A stretch of 64,000 nucleotides of DNA from Ypsolopha sequella (GCA_934047225.1 OW203992.1:4825501-4889500), one strand, 5' to 3'; positions 33,896 to 44,277 are shown, numbered from the stretch's first letter. The notes: generated from the letters alone by a model not told the origin. Translations and numbers: made by a program.

Positions 33896-35179
33896 ATGGC
33901 TTCTACGGTGAAATGTAATACGTGTAACATCGTAATAGATGAGTTGTTAGCATACGTGCAAAATAAAATATCAGTGATCGACGAGGATACACTCATAAGG
34001 ATCTGTGTGTCGTCTTTTAAAAGCGAGGACATCAAGCGATCGAAGTCGTTACTTTATGACTCATTACCCACTGACAAACGAAAAATATTACGGAAGAAAC
34101 AAGGCAAAGAAGGACGGGATATGGAGGATATTGTCTCTCTTCTTAAGGGATCAGATCCAGAGATAATACCAGTTTTTGTGGCCAAAGATTTGGAAAAACT
34201 GCCGCCGGTCCTGTTTGACCATCTTGACGTCACACAGCTCCTAAAGGATTTGTTGTTTCTTCAGAACGAACTTAAGGACATGAAAACAAGATTTGTCACG
34301 TCTGAACAATTGGAGGAACTGAAAATGGACATAAAAAAGATGAAGATGATGACCACTGCAGATCAGTCAACTCCAAATATGTATCGTTGTATGCAAAATG
34401 TTAACACCCGCCGTGGTGCTTACAGAGAGTGTGGACCGATTGGTCTTTCAAATTTCGACTTGACATTGGCAGAGAAGACAAGTATTGAATCAAGTTCTCC
34501 GTCTCTTAATGAAAATAACGGTAGAAATCAGCAAGATCAGTCATTTGTTTCGTGTCAGCAGCAGAACAGCCGTGCATCTGTTATCGAGACGGTGCGAGCG
34601 AGAGCGCATGAGTCAGTATTAGAGCAAGAAACTGCGGTGGAAGCGGCGGAATCAGCTAATCAATCAACCGGTTTGGCGAGCGAGACGCTCACACATCAGC
34701 TGTTAGATACAGCTATACAAAGTGCCGCAAATAACAACAACACACCCGCTGATAACAAGCGATCCTATGTAGACACGATGAAAACAGAGGGCGAATGGAA
34801 GAAAGTAACCCGACGAAAACCTAAAAATAATTACCGTTATCTGGGTAAGACTGGCAGCTGTAGTGAAAGCGAGGGAAAGTTTAGGGCGGCTGAATCGAAA
34901 ATACCGATTTTTATTACCAGAGTCCACAAGGAAACCACTGACCTTGATATACGGGATTATATACAGAGAAAAACACTAGAAAGTGTTAAGCTAGAAAAAG
35001 TCTATTTTAAAGAAGAAAAAAGCTATAACGCGTACAAATTTTTCGTGTCTGAAGGAAAATTACCAATGTTTCTGGATGAAAAACTATGGCCGCAAGGAGT
35101 AATTTTTCGACGTTTCGTGCATTTTAGGCAACGAGATTTGAACGGTGGTCACACTGTAAACGGCCCTATAAAATTATAA
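33896..35179 (+). CDS. LINE ORF1 protein (427 aa)
   Basis: Probable RNA-binding chaperone of the LINE particle. The N-terminus has a Cys pair (C7, C10). Residues about 100-150 are rich in Leu, Lys and Glu and look like a coiled coil, which ORF1 proteins use to multimerise. A low-complexity Ser/Gln/Ala-rich middle follows. The C-terminal third (about 335-415) starts PIFITRVHKETTDLDIRDYI and contains WPQGVIFRRF, a conserved ending I associate with ORF1 of CR1/Daphne-like LINEs. The ATG chosen is the first in a long open frame after the 5' region. The stop lies two bases before the ORF2 ATG, so ORF2 is probably translated by re-initiation. No zinc-knuckle CCHC array is seen. Confidence 0.8.
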   Translation: MASTVKCNTCNIVIDELLAYVQNKISVIDEDTLIRICVSSFKSEDIKRSKSLLYDSLPTDKRKILRKKQGKEGRDMEDIVSLLKGSDPEIIPVFVAKDLEKLPPVLFDHLDVTQLLKDLLFLQNELKDMKTRFVTSEQLEELKMDIKKMKMMTTADQSTPNMYRCMQNVNTRRGAYRECGPIGLSNFDLTLAEKTSIESSSPSLNENNGRNQQDQSFVSCQQQNSRASVIETVRARAHESVLEQETAVEAAESANQSTGLASETLTHQLLDTAIQSAANNNNTPADNKRSYVDTMKTEGEWKKVTRRKPKNNYRYLGKTGSCSESEGKFRAAESKIPIFITRVHKETTDLDIRDYIQRKTLESVKLEKVYFKEEKSYNAYKFFVSEGKLPMFLDEKLWPQGVIFRRFVHFRQRDLNGGHTVNGPIKL

Positions 35180-35181
35180 TT

Positions 35182-37980
35182 ATGGCTAGTTCGCTATATA
35201 AATTAGTCAGTTTTAACTGTAAAAATGTGAAACGTTCAATCGAGAGTATTCGAGAACTATGTCAGACATCAGACATAATTGCGTTACAGGAAACGTGGTT
35301 GATGCCAGATGAGCTCCCGTTTCTCAGCACCATTGACCTGGACTACGAAACCACGGGTACCTCAGCTGTAGACACGGGGACAGGAATGCTCCGGGGCAGA
35401 CCATACGGTGGAGTCGCTATACTATGGAACAAACGTATATTTCAGAATGTGTCTGTCATACAGTGTGGTAATCCAAGAGTGTGTGCTATTAAAGTATCTA
35501 TGGGCCAAAGGTCGTTCCTAGTGTTTAGTGTTTACATGCCTACTGATAAGGTGGAGAACTTAACGGATTTTACGGATTGTCTTGGCTTGGTAAGTGCTGT
35601 TGTTCACAATGACAATACAGAGTCAGTTTACATAGTAGGGGACTTCAACGCTCATCCGACTGAACTATTTTACAACGAGTTAACAAGTTTTTGTAAGGAT
35701 CTCCAATGGACTTGTGCAGATGTAGATACATTGGGGCTGTTGTCTGACACCTATACGTTTATCAGCGAGGCGCATGGTTCTAGGCGCTGGCTAGATCATT
35801 GCGTAGCCACAAAGGCAGCGATGCGTTCTATTGTGAATGTGTGTGTGAGATACGATGTTATGTGGTCTGACCATTTTCCGTTGATAATAGAGTGTAACCT
35901 GGATGTTATTAAGCCTAAAATATCACCTGACATTAACAAAACATGTAACAAAGTAGTGTGGGGTGAAAGGAAACCTGAACAAATCAATGTATATAATAAG
36001 GAATGTCACAGGCAGCTAAGTCAGATAGATTTTCCTAGTGAGTTGAGTGACTGTTGTGAACATATATGCAGTAATGTCTACCACAAAACTATTATTGACA
36101 GGATGTATAGAGACATAGTATATTCACTGAGCCGGGCGGCTACTGTTAGTCACTCTCTAAACACTTTTAAAAAGAAAAAGCTTGTAGTTGGATGGAACAA
36201 GCACGTGGGTGAAGCTCACCGGGAGGCTAGGTATGACTTTCACACATGGGTATGGTTTGGTAAACCAAAATCGGGACATGTGTATGATAAAATGACTGAG
36301 AGCCGGAAAATTTTCAAAGCTCGATTAAAATGGTGTCAAAACCATGAAAACCAAATAAGGATGGACATAATAGCATATCATCATTCAAAACAAGATTTTC
36401 GTAGGTTTTGGAAGTCCACCAACAAGTTAAATAGCAAGCCCGGTCTCCCTGTGAGTGTCGATGGTTTAAATGACCATAAGTGTATAGCTGAGAGGTTCAA
36501 GGAACACTTTGCTGTTAAATCGCCTCTGGGGCCATCACAGTCGGTGTTTGGTGCTGAGCATAGTGGTAAGGAGCTACGTACTAGATTTACAGCTAAAGAT
36601 GTTAGTGTGGCTATAAGATCTATGTCGAGGGGAAAATCTCCTGGCCATGACGGGCTCAGTATCGAACATCTTCAACACGCCGGCCCACATCTAAATAGAA
36701 TGTTAGCTATGTTCTATACACTTTGTATAGGACACTCGTACTTACCTGCCGAAATGACAAAGACTGTGGTGGTGCCAATTGTGAAAAATAAAACGGGTGA
36801 TATAGGTGACAAGAACAACTATAGGCCAATTTCACTGGCAACTATTGTGGCTAAAGTACTGGATAGTTTGCTTAATTCACAATTAGACAAATATCTAACA
36901 TTACACGATAACCAGTTCGGTTTCAGACCAGGATTGTCGACAGATACTGCCATATTGTGTTTAAAGCAGACTGTCCGGTATTATACAAATCGAAAAACAC
37001 CTATTTATGCTTGTTTCCTCGATCTATCGAAGGCATTCGACTTGGTTTGCTACGACATCTTATGGCGTAAATTTGAAGAACTACAGATACCAATAGAGTT
37101 AAATAATATCTTTAAATTCTGGTATCAAAGTCAAGTCAATGTTGTTAAATGGTCGAATGCTTTCTCGGAGCCGTATGGGTTGGAGTGCGGGGTGAGGCAG
37201 GGGGGCCTGTCCTCGCCAAAGCTCTTTAACCTGTACGTTAATGCACTAATAGAGGAGCTCAGCGGCACCAGGGTCGGCTGTCATATTGACAGGATATGTC
37301 TTAATAATATTAGTTACGCAGATGACATGGTGCTGCTGAGTGCCTCTGTCTGTGGTCTCAACAAGCTGTTAGGCATTTGTGAAAAATATGCTGCAAGCCA
37401 TGGCCTGAAGTATAATGAAAATAAAAGCGAATGCATTGTGTTTCAGGCAGGGAGCAAATGTCCATCTAATGTTCCACCAATAAAATTGAATGGACGCCCA
37501 CTAAAAATGGTGGAACAGTTTAAATATCTGGGTCATATAATAACATCCGATCTGAAGGACAATGCAGATATTGAAAGGGAGCGCAGGGCGTTGTCTGTCA
37601 GAGCGAACATGATAGCTCGCAGATTTGCTCGTTGTTCCACTGAAGCTAAGATCACTCTTTTTAGAGCTTATTGTACATCCTTTTACACGAGCAGTCTGTG
37701 GGTCGACTATACGCAAAGACAGTACAGCGCTCTGCGCGTTCAATATAACAACGCGTTCAGGATGCTGATGGGGCTTCCCCGGTTCTGCAGTGCGTCGGGA
37801 ATGTTCGCGGAAGGGCGAGTAGATTGCTTCTACGCGACCATGCGCAAACGGTGCGTATCCCTGGTAGGCAGAGTTCGGGCCAGTACCAATGGCATCCTGA
37901 GCATGTTCGCGAGCAGGTTTGATTTTCAGTACATGAACCATTGTACGATGATTCATGTACTGAAAAATAAAAATATGTAA
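35182..37980 (+). CDS. LINE ORF2: endonuclease and reverse transcriptase (932 aa)
   Basis: Nicks target DNA and primes cDNA synthesis from the nick (target-primed reverse transcription). Residues 1-240 are an exonuclease-endonuclease-phosphatase domain with the expected residues: N10 region (SFNCKN), E37 in LQETW, D154 and N156 in GDFNAHP, D230-H231 in SDHFPL. The reverse transcriptase spans roughly 480-770, with D614 in FLDLSKAFD, the GLSSPKLF segment and the catalytic YADD at 712-715. The C-terminal 160 residues are basic and Trp/Cys-containing; no RNase H is recognised. The length is usual for CR1-group ORF2. It starts two bases after the ORF1 stop. The clade within the CR1/L2/Jockey group is not settled from sequence reading alone. 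Confidence 0.9.
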   Translation: MASSLYKLVSFNCKNVKRSIESIRELCQTSDIIALQETWLMPDELPFLSTIDLDYETTGTSAVDTGTGMLRGRPYGGVAILWNKRIFQNVSVIQCGNPRVCAIKVSMGQRSFLVFSVYMPTDKVENLTDFTDCLGLVSAVVHNDNTESVYIVGDFNAHPTELFYNELTSFCKDLQWTCADVDTLGLLSDTYTFISEAHGSRRWLDHCVATKAAMRSIVNVCVRYDVMWSDHFPLIIECNLDVIKPKISPDINKTCNKVVWGERKPEQINVYNKECHRQLSQIDFPSELSDCCEHICSNVYHKTIIDRMYRDIVYSLSRAATVSHSLNTFKKKKLVVGWNKHVGEAHREARYDFHTWVWFGKPKSGHVYDKMTESRKIFKARLKWCQNHENQIRMDIIAYHHSKQDFRRFWKSTNKLNSKPGLPVSVDGLNDHKCIAERFKEHFAVKSPLGPSQSVFGAEHSGKELRTRFTAKDVSVAIRSMSRGKSPGHDGLSIEHLQHAGPHLNRMLAMFYTLCIGHSYLPAEMTKTVVVPIVKNKTGDIGDKNNYRPISLATIVAKVLDSLLNSQLDKYLTLHDNQFGFRPGLSTDTAILCLKQTVRYYTNRKTPIYACFLDLSKAFDLVCYDILWRKFEELQIPIELNNIFKFWYQSQVNVVKWSNAFSEPYGLECGVRQGGLSSPKLFNLYVNALIEELSGTRVGCHIDRICLNNISYADDMVLLSASVCGLNKLLGICEKYAASHGLKYNENKSECIVFQAGSKCPSNVPPIKLNGRPLKMVEQFKYLGHIITSDLKDNADIERERRALSVRANMIARRFARCSTEAKITLFRAYCTSFYTSSLWVDYTQRQYSALRVQYNNAFRMLMGLPRFCSASGMFAEGRVDCFYATMRKRCVSLVGRVRASTNGILSMFASRFDFQYMNHCTMIHVLKNKNM

Positions 37981-38083
37981 ATATAGGTTTATGTTACTAA
38001 CAATAGGTTAAGCAGTTTTATTTTTCTTACTAACACTATTGTAGATACTGTGTGTGTTATATGGCTTTATGGTGGCCGAAATA

Positions 38084-38110
38084 AATGAATTATTATTATT
38101 ATTATTATTC
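38084..38110 (+). repeat. LINE 3' (ATT)n tail
   Basis: After ORF2 comes a 100-base 3' UTR with GAAATAAATG, then an ATT/TTA trinucleotide run. Microsatellite tails in place of poly(A) are common in CR1-type LINEs. Confidence 0.8.
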
Positions 38111-38685
38111 TATCAACGCTCAGATCAACCGGCTGGACCTCGGAACATGAAATTTGGACTGTAGGTTCCTTGTATGACGTAGACATCTGTTAAGAGGCCA
38201 CTTTACGCACGGATTTTTCTCAAGATTCATACAAAACGTAAAAACTGAATGCGAAGTCAAAAGCTTATTTTCTTCATTTATTTTTGCATAAGTATTATCT
38301 AAAGACATCTAACTACGTCTCTATACAGCCCAAAAAGCAAAATTTGATGAAACACCATCAAAATAGCTGTCAGAAATAAACAGTTACCGTTTCATGGAAA
38401 ACAGTTTTACCTGAAACCATTACAAAAATTCGGCGCTTTTTGAATATCTCGCCATCTTGCACCTCTTGATGAGAGATTGGTCGGAGTGCAGTGTGGGGAG
38501 AAGGAAAACATATATAAAGATGTGTGCAAGGTTTCATTGAGATCAAAGCCGTCGCAAACACCTAAAGCATTTATATGGCAGCTGAGCGGGATGACCCACC
38601 TTGAGGGATTTTAGGAAATCTGTGTGTCACGGGATTGCGAGAAACGGGATTCACGCAAACAAAGCGTCTGCTTGTTTTTAGATAA
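38111..38685. other. No supported gene
   Basis: Starts with ATCAACGCTCAGATCAACCG, vaguely like the Helitron-body motif CATCAACGCACAGCCCAAAC at 50308; otherwise unassigned. Confidence 0.45.
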
Positions 38686-39180
38686 AAAAACCGGCCAAGT
38701 GCGTGTCGGACTCGCGCAAGAAGGGTTCCGTACCATTATCTATAAAAACGTCAAAAAAACATGTCTATTGTATGGGAGCCCCCTTAAATATGTATTTTAT
38801 TGTGTTTTTTAATAATTGTTGGGGATCTAATAATAAACTGGAAACACTGAAGGAAGAACGAGGCCTGGCAACACCGGATCGAAGCCTGGCAACACGGTCT
38901 CTGTCAAAAACTCTCGTCACAATTTTCTTCCTTGCTCTTCACTATCAATGGCCACGATTGTAGAAACAAAAAAAAAATAAATATCTAAGAAGTTACAGTC
39001 CACTGCTTTATTTATCACTGAGCTAGGACCCCAACAATATTTGTTGTTATAGCGGCAACAGAAATACATCATCTGTGAAAATTTCAACTGTCTAACTATC
39101 ACGGTTCATGTGATACAGCCTGGTGACAGACGGACAGACGGACGGACAGCGGAGTCTTTGGGTACGGAACCCTAACAAAA
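38686..39180 (+). mobile_element. GGCCAAGTGC family element, with insertion
   Basis: Opens ACCGGCCAAGTGCGTGTCGG, continues AAGGGTTCCGTACC, and closes with GACAGACGGACAGACGG ... GGTACGGAACCCTAAC. The inverted relative at 39778-40076 faces it across 600 bp. About 230 bp at 38815-39043 are absent from that relative. Confidence 0.7.
38815..39043. mobile_element. ~230-bp insertion in the GGCCAAGTGC element
   Basis: Bounded by TTGTTGGGGATCTAATAA and the inverted TTGTTGGGGTCCTAGC. Contains a repeated GGCCTGGCAACAC/AGCCTGGCAACAC and an A-rich stretch. Absence from the sister copy supports insertion. Family unknown. Confidence 0.5.
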
Positions 39181-39777
39181 AACACTTACACGAAATTGTA
39201 TAACATTTATGATAATTCAAATTAATAATACATTACAATAGAAAATTCTAAAATAAATATTTCAAAAAGGTGCCACACAAAACAATATCGGTGCCACCAA
39301 AATCGATACCACCGACATTCGACGATGCAGCTCGTAATATGCACAAGCATTGCGTGCTGCACGCTATCCTCACTAGACAACGTTACCAATGGAACTTATC
39401 CCTTATTTCAAGCGCCTTAGAGTAATTTTTCAATAAAAGAACGAAGATAAGGGCTTTTTTAGAATGGTAAACAGGTCAAGTCTTATCAAGTCGCTTGTAA
39501 CATTCCCAACTCGCGAAAGGTGAGTCAGAGATATTGAATAGCCATTTTCTGTTTAGAATTATTTTAGTTTAAAGCTGGTAAAGGGAATATAATTTATGTT
39601 TTCGTTTGAAGGCAATCGTGAATTATTTGAAAAATGAAGGTTTTTTTTTTTGTTTCAAATAAATAAGACTAGTATTAGGTTTCATAATTTCTTCAATTTG
39701 GTAACAAAATAAGGACACAATGTTAATCTGAGATCACAATTCATACTCGCACGTTTCACTGATGATAATTAGGTCGT
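39181..39777. other. No supported gene
   Basis: Spacer between two oppositely oriented copies of one family. AT-rich, unassigned. Confidence 0.5.
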
Positions 39778-40076
39778 TTTTAGGGTTCCGTACCCAAAGG
39801 GTAACCAATGGGACCCTATTACTAAGACTCCGCTGTCCGTCTGTCAGTCCGTCTGTCACCAGGCTGTATCTCATGAACCGTGATAGTTAGACAGTTGAAA
39901 TTTTCACAGATGATGTATTTCTGTTGCCGCTATAACAACAAATACTAAATAAAAGAATAAAATTAATATTTAAGGGGGCTCCCATGCAACAGACCTGTTA
40001 TTTTTGCCGTTTTTATAGATAGTGGTACGGAACCCTTCGTGCGCGAGTCCGACTCGCACTTGGCCGGTTTTTTATT
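39778..40076 (-). mobile_element. GGCCAAGTGC family element, inverted copy
   Basis: Reverse orientation relative to 38686: TAGGGTTCCGTACCCAAAGG at the left and GAGTCCGACTCGCACTTGGC near the right end. Lacks the 230-bp insertion, so it serves as the empty-site reference. Confidence 0.7.
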
Positions 40077-40099
40077 TTATAAAGGATATGCACGCTTAT

Positions 40100-40322
40100 T
40101 TTAAAATCTGTCTGCTAGAAACAGTTAAGGAGAGCTAACTTCGAAACGGTTTTCGAATCATAAATAAAGAAGCCAATTATGCCTTACCTCGGGCACAAGT
40201 TGGACCCACAGCTTAACCTGCCGTCCGATTACAGACCGGACATAAATGTCCTTCTGCGGGATTTGAACCCGCGACCTCCAGATTACTAGTCGATTACTCG
40301 AACCACTAGACCACAAAGGCGG
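40100..40322 (-). mobile_element. tRNA-headed SINE
   Basis: The minus strand from 40322 reads GACCGCCTTTGTGGTCTAGTGG (A-box region) and GGTCGCGGGTTCAAATCCCG (B-box), then a body with GTCCAACTTGTGCCCGAGG. The TTGTGCCCGA motif is shared with the other SINEs, so the head differs but the body element is common. Confidence 0.6.
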
Positions 40323-40350
40323 TCAAAGTCAAATTTTGTTTAACTAAATT

Positions 40351-40632
40351 TTTTTTGTTATGGGGCACATTTTGTTTTACTCTGTTTTTTATATTGGGTC
40401 ATATTTTGTTTTACTCTATTTTTAATATTGGGTCACATTTTGTTTTACTCTGTTTTTTATATTGGGTCATATTTTGTTTCACTCTATTTTTATATTGGGT
40501 CACATTTTGTTTTACTCTGTTTTTATATTGGGTCATATTTTGTTTTACTCAATTTTTTTATATTGGGTCACATTTTGTTTTACTTTATTTTTTTTATATT
40601 GTGTCGCATTTTGTTTAACTCTATCTTTTTTA
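40351..40632 (+). repeat. Minisatellite with alternating 34-bp monomers
   Basis: About eight monomers of GGGTCAYATTTTGTTTTACTC plus a T-rich part ending TTTTATATT. Odd monomers carry CACATTTT with CTCTG and even ones CATATTTT with CTCTA over at least five consecutive units, giving a ~68-bp higher-order dimer. It is followed by GAGTTCCGTACCT, the end motif of the GGCCAAGTGC family. All three frames are open because the unit lacks stops, which yields spurious Phe-rich frames. Confidence 0.85.
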
Positions 40633-41619
40633 GAGTTCCGTACCTCAGATTCCTTATAGGATCCGTACCTTATAGGATCACTTTGTTGTCCGTCTGTTTT
40701 ATATTTTAAGTTTTTTGACTAATAGAGAGATCTATTCATATTGTAAACTAGCTGTTGGCCGGGGCTTCGTACGCGTAGATTCCAAATATAATTTCTTTTT
40801 TAAAATAACCTGTTTTGTGTCTCAGACACTAACCGTCCCTTTTGGTAAGCCCAGTTTCAGAGGTTTGATTCTATTCGTATAGGTAAAAGTAAAACTATCT
40901 TGTATCCTCAGACGAAATTAAATTTGGTCTGAGCTTCTATCGAAATGGTTACGGATACAGATAGGACGCTGAAGTACAGACAGGAACAGGAAGTAAGTAT
41001 TCCCAATGGGTACAACCTAGACTTTGATAAACTACTGTCTTGGGAATGCGTCGAGTAGATTTTTTTTTTATGAATTTATGTTTGGATTGTACACACGGGT
41101 AGCTGGACGAGTGCACAGCGATATTTGGTTGGTTCGCGAATATTTAAAATAATGATCAACTTTAGGATTCATTTTTAGGTCACAATAATAATCAGGGATA
41201 GGATAATCGGATCGATATATACCTAAAGTTGGAAAAATTCCTGAAAAAGTTGGTAGGTGTGGAGTATTTATCAATTATTTATATATTACCAAATATTTAT
41301 CAAGTATTTTATTGTTTTCACACTTCACACGGCGCACAAAACTTCGTGTATTTTGGTACCCGTATGAAAAACTGACTGAATGAGTAAGAATTTGTAGAAG
41401 AATTGTGGAATGCGTAATAACCCAGATTAGTTCTGTAAGATACTTATTATTGATTTTGTAGGAGTATCAGGTGTTACACAACGCCGTTACATGGCTGTAA
41501 TAGTCGTAAGTCGAATTTGACGAGAGTACTATCAGGGTGTTACCAGACAGAATACACTAATAAAGTGGCCCCTTTTCCAATCTAGTAAGCGCTTATAAGT
41601 TCGTTTTATTTTAATAAAA
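40633..41619. other. No supported gene
   Basis: First 70 bases continue the GTTCCGTACC...TTGTCCGTCTG family end. The remainder is unassigned. Confidence 0.5.
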
Positions 41620-41825
41620 CTTTCTCAAATAACGGGAGCTGCGATTGCGGAGCCACCCAGCAAACCATGGCTCACGTCATGTCATGTCCATCGTGCCCGA
41701 CCACCTGCACGATGACCGATCTTTTTGAGGCCAACGACAGAGCCATAAAAGTGGCCTCTTTCTGGTCCGGAAAGGTTTAAAATAATAATAGTTTGATGCC
41801 ATCGACACGCTAAGAAGAAGAAGAT
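41620..41825 (+). pseudogene. LINE ORF2 C-terminal remnant
   Basis: The frame reads CDCGATQQTMAHVMSCP then DLFEANDRAIKVASFWSGKV before a stop at about 41779. The Cys-x-Cys...His...Cys pattern is the zinc-like motif at the C-terminus of many CR1/Jockey-type ORF2 proteins. An AATAATAATAG and AAGAAGAAGATAA tail follows. Everything upstream is lost. Confidence 0.55.
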
Positions 41826-41857
41826 AAGTTCGTTATAAGTATGCAAAAAATTGGTTC

Positions 41858-42114
41858 CAGGGTCTGCAGTCTCAACAAAGATTGTGACCGCTATCCTACC
41901 GATTTCGTTCGTAAAGTTATGAAAATCTAATTTTAAAGGTTTTGTGTAGTATCTACAGTCAAACTATCGACTGAAATCGGAAGCGAATTCGATACGCTTC
42001 CGATTTAAGTCGGTAGTTTTGATGGTAGTAACTAAAAATAATAGATTTTTATCAGTTAACGACCGAAATCGGTAGGATAGCGATCGCTATCTTTGTCGAG
42101 ACTGCAGGGCCTGG
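41858..42114. repeat. Foldback MITE
   Basis: Outer arms share CTGCAGTCTCRACAAAGAT and CGCTATCCTACCGATTTCG with inverted partners. An inner pair, ATCGGAAGCG/CGCTTCCGAT, folds again at 41978-42004. About 257 bp. Confidence 0.75.
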
Positions 42115-42984
42115 ATACTTATAAAACCGCTTTTTGCTTGTTGGGTACTTTTGTTTATTATTCCTACAAGATAGACACAGAAGATCAGAAGCTTTTTATT
42201 AAGCCTGTACCTGAGCCTAGAGCCTGACCAACTCCAGTCTATCTAGGATTCGTTTGAAGAAATTCGGACTCTCCTTGTATTGAAAAAAATATGTTTGGTT
42301 TATTAATCTTTTCTCTAGGGATGTTACGTATAAACAATGTACTAAGATTTATACTTTTGTCAAAAAAATATGTTTTGCACCCTCTCTTTTTTTGGTTATC
42401 AAACGTTCGCTTCAAGAACGCGGTTAAGAGATCAACTTGATTTTTTTTTTCATAAAATAGGTAATAGAAATATGAAGGTATATCACCTAAATTCAATATT
42501 TTATTCCCTACAAAATTTTTCAGTATTAGCTAAAAACACACCAATTTGTTGTTTCGCTGCGTGATCACTAGTATTACGCGTTCAAGAAAAAGAGGCCAAA
42601 GAGCCAACATATAATCGCCTCTATGACAAGCAAATAAAGTCTTTGCCGTAGGACTTATTGTGCTGGACGGGTAATAAAAAAAGTTGCTAGGGTATGCCAT
42701 CTTCTTAATGGAAATACGTTCAAATACGCTATCTAACTTTACCAAACAGTATTTATTATTCAAAGACAGAAACTGAGGCAAAAGCTCAGAGCGAAATGAT
42801 CCCGTTACAACCAAACAAATCCTCGAACAAGGGTCATCAAATCGAATTGCAAATTGAAGAGGTGTCGGATAGAATATTCCTCTTTTATTTTTAGATTTGA
42901 TGTGAAAGCTTTGTAGGTCGCTGGATTGTGAATTTAAAACTGTGAATCTAACTTCATTTAATTCTATTTGTATTTTGTATTATT
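42115..42984. other. No supported gene
   Basis: Minus-strand frames of 85 and 94 codons (42239-42496, 42530-42814) carry no domain. Unassigned. Confidence 0.45.
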
Positions 42985-43105
42985 ATAATTGTAAGTAATT
43001 TAACATTTGTACGCCATAATCGGCAGATTTTTTGAGCACTATAGATACTGTAACAACTTTATATTCAACCAAAACTCATACAAATAAATATTTTTGATTT
43101 GATTT
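42985..43105 (+). repeat. Retroposon 3' tail
   Basis: GTACGCCATAATCGGCAGAT, ACAAATAAATATTTTTGATT and a GATTTGATTTG run match the general form of insect LINE or SINE 3' tails. No coding portion is attached. Confidence 0.4.
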
Positions 43106-43528
43106 GTCTTGACTGAAAAAAGATAAACTTAAAATTTTGAGTATTTTTATGCTCGTTGCTGAAATAACTTTTTAGTATTACAAAATCTACTCGTAATTTG
43201 TTTTGTTTCTGCTTGAATTAGCGCAAGGCCAAATTGTTCACGCCAAAAGTCATAAAATCTGATTGAACTACTATAATGAAATGAATGTTGAGGACAACAC
43301 CCTTCTCAATATTCGTTTTGATCGGATTAGCTGACCAGTCCCGAAAATTTAGACTGCCTTCGTCTGGGCGACAGAAGACCTTCATGTTAATTTAGTCTAC
43401 TTGGTCTCTACTACAACTCAAGATAACAATACGTAGATACAACATATAATACATTATATTGTCTACTCAAATCACACAACGCCCTCGTGAACGTTCAGTA
43501 TGTCCGTTACTGGCTGGTATATCAAGTA
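43106..43528. other. Unassigned, with fragment of the tRNA-carrying MITE
   Basis: 43470-43515 (AATCACACAACGCCCTCGTG ... TATATCAAGTA) matches 16849-16903 of the tRNA-carrying MITE interior. The rest is unassigned. Confidence 0.5.
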
Positions 43529-43690
43529 CTAAACTCTGATTTTTCATTCCGTAGAATTCTGACATTTCAGGGAAAGGGATAGCGCTGTGCTAGTAAAAGA
43601 GAAACGATACAGTTCATCTCGCTTTCTTGCACAGTTCCATCCCTTTCCTTGAACTGTCATAATTCTACGGAATGAAAAATCAGAGTTTAC
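43529..43690. repeat. Foldback MITE
   Basis: The arms share ACTCTGATTTTTCATTCCG, TAGAATT and GGAAAGGGAT with inverted partners. About 160 bp, non-coding. Confidence 0.75.
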
Positions 43691-43707
43691 ATAAATTCGG
43701 TGTACAG

Positions 43708-43880
43708 CCAGTGGCGTGCACAGAACTTTTTGCTGGAAAAGCAAGCAATTGGTCAAGAATAACAATAAAAAAAATAAGAAAAAATTTAAATATCTCTTTG
43801 AAAAAAAAAGTTTGTATAGGAAATTTCCACTTTAGGGTAGACATTGTCTACCCTGGCGCCATACAATTTTGTTTCTCAGC
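43708..43880 (+). mobile_element. CAGTGGCGTGCA MITE, left-part copy
   Basis: Begins CAGTGGCGTGCACAGAAC (43711) and continues with the A-rich arm to the palindromic centre GGGTAGACATTGTCTACCC. The right arm is replaced by unrelated sequence, so the copy is truncated. It provides the uninterrupted centre against which the nest at 52195-57066 can be compared. Confidence 0.6.
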
Positions 43881-43939
43881 ATGTACACGTCTCTAGTAAT
43901 AAGTATAGTTGAAAAACAATTTTTGTAAAAACTCATGCA

Positions 43940-44277
43940 ATAATAGTAGTTTATGCTACATGGGCAAAAAGGAATAAATTACGAGGACGATTAAACGTAA
44001 CCGAGTAATTTATTGCTCTTACGCCCGTGTATCATACTACGTTTTTCAATGCATAGTGTGAGGAAATAAAACAAATACAATCTTGTGAACTTTAAATTGT
44101 GTTGGCTCAAAAGGACTGTATCCAGAGCCGTTAAACAGTGGAATAATAGTATAACATTTATGGTACACAGGAAAGGCTGCAGGTTAGCCAACCATTGTAA
44201 GTAAATTAAAAAATAATAATAATAAAGCCATAGGGCAAAATAATCGACTTTCGGTTCGGTTTTGATGCCTGAAAAAT
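43940..44277 (+). repeat. Dispersed repeat E, copy 3
   Basis: Collinear with 15347-15722 through GTTTTGATGC; see that entry for the foldback head. Confidence 0.7.

Larger units (their letters stand above)
33812..38110 (+). mobile_element. LINE with two open ORFs
   Basis: A non-LTR retrotransposon with a short 5' region (about 33812-33895, start uncertain), ORF1 (33896-35179), ORF2 (35182-37980) and a 3' UTR ending in an (ATT)n run (38084-38108). ORF2 combines an apurinic-type endonuclease and a reverse transcriptase, the layout of CR1/L2/Jockey-group LINEs. Both ORFs are free of stops and frameshifts and catalytic residues are present, so this may be a young, possibly competent copy. No convincing target duplication was found at the ends, so completeness of the 5' end is not proven. 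Confidence 0.85.

Noticed and set aside
40351..40632. CRISPR-like array
   Set aside because: Monomers are contiguous without unique spacers and the context is a eukaryotic transposon-rich region.
40355..40709. Three overlapping Phe-rich, membrane-like frames
   Set aside because: Produced by the 34-bp minisatellite in all three frames; no start context or non-repeat coding portion.
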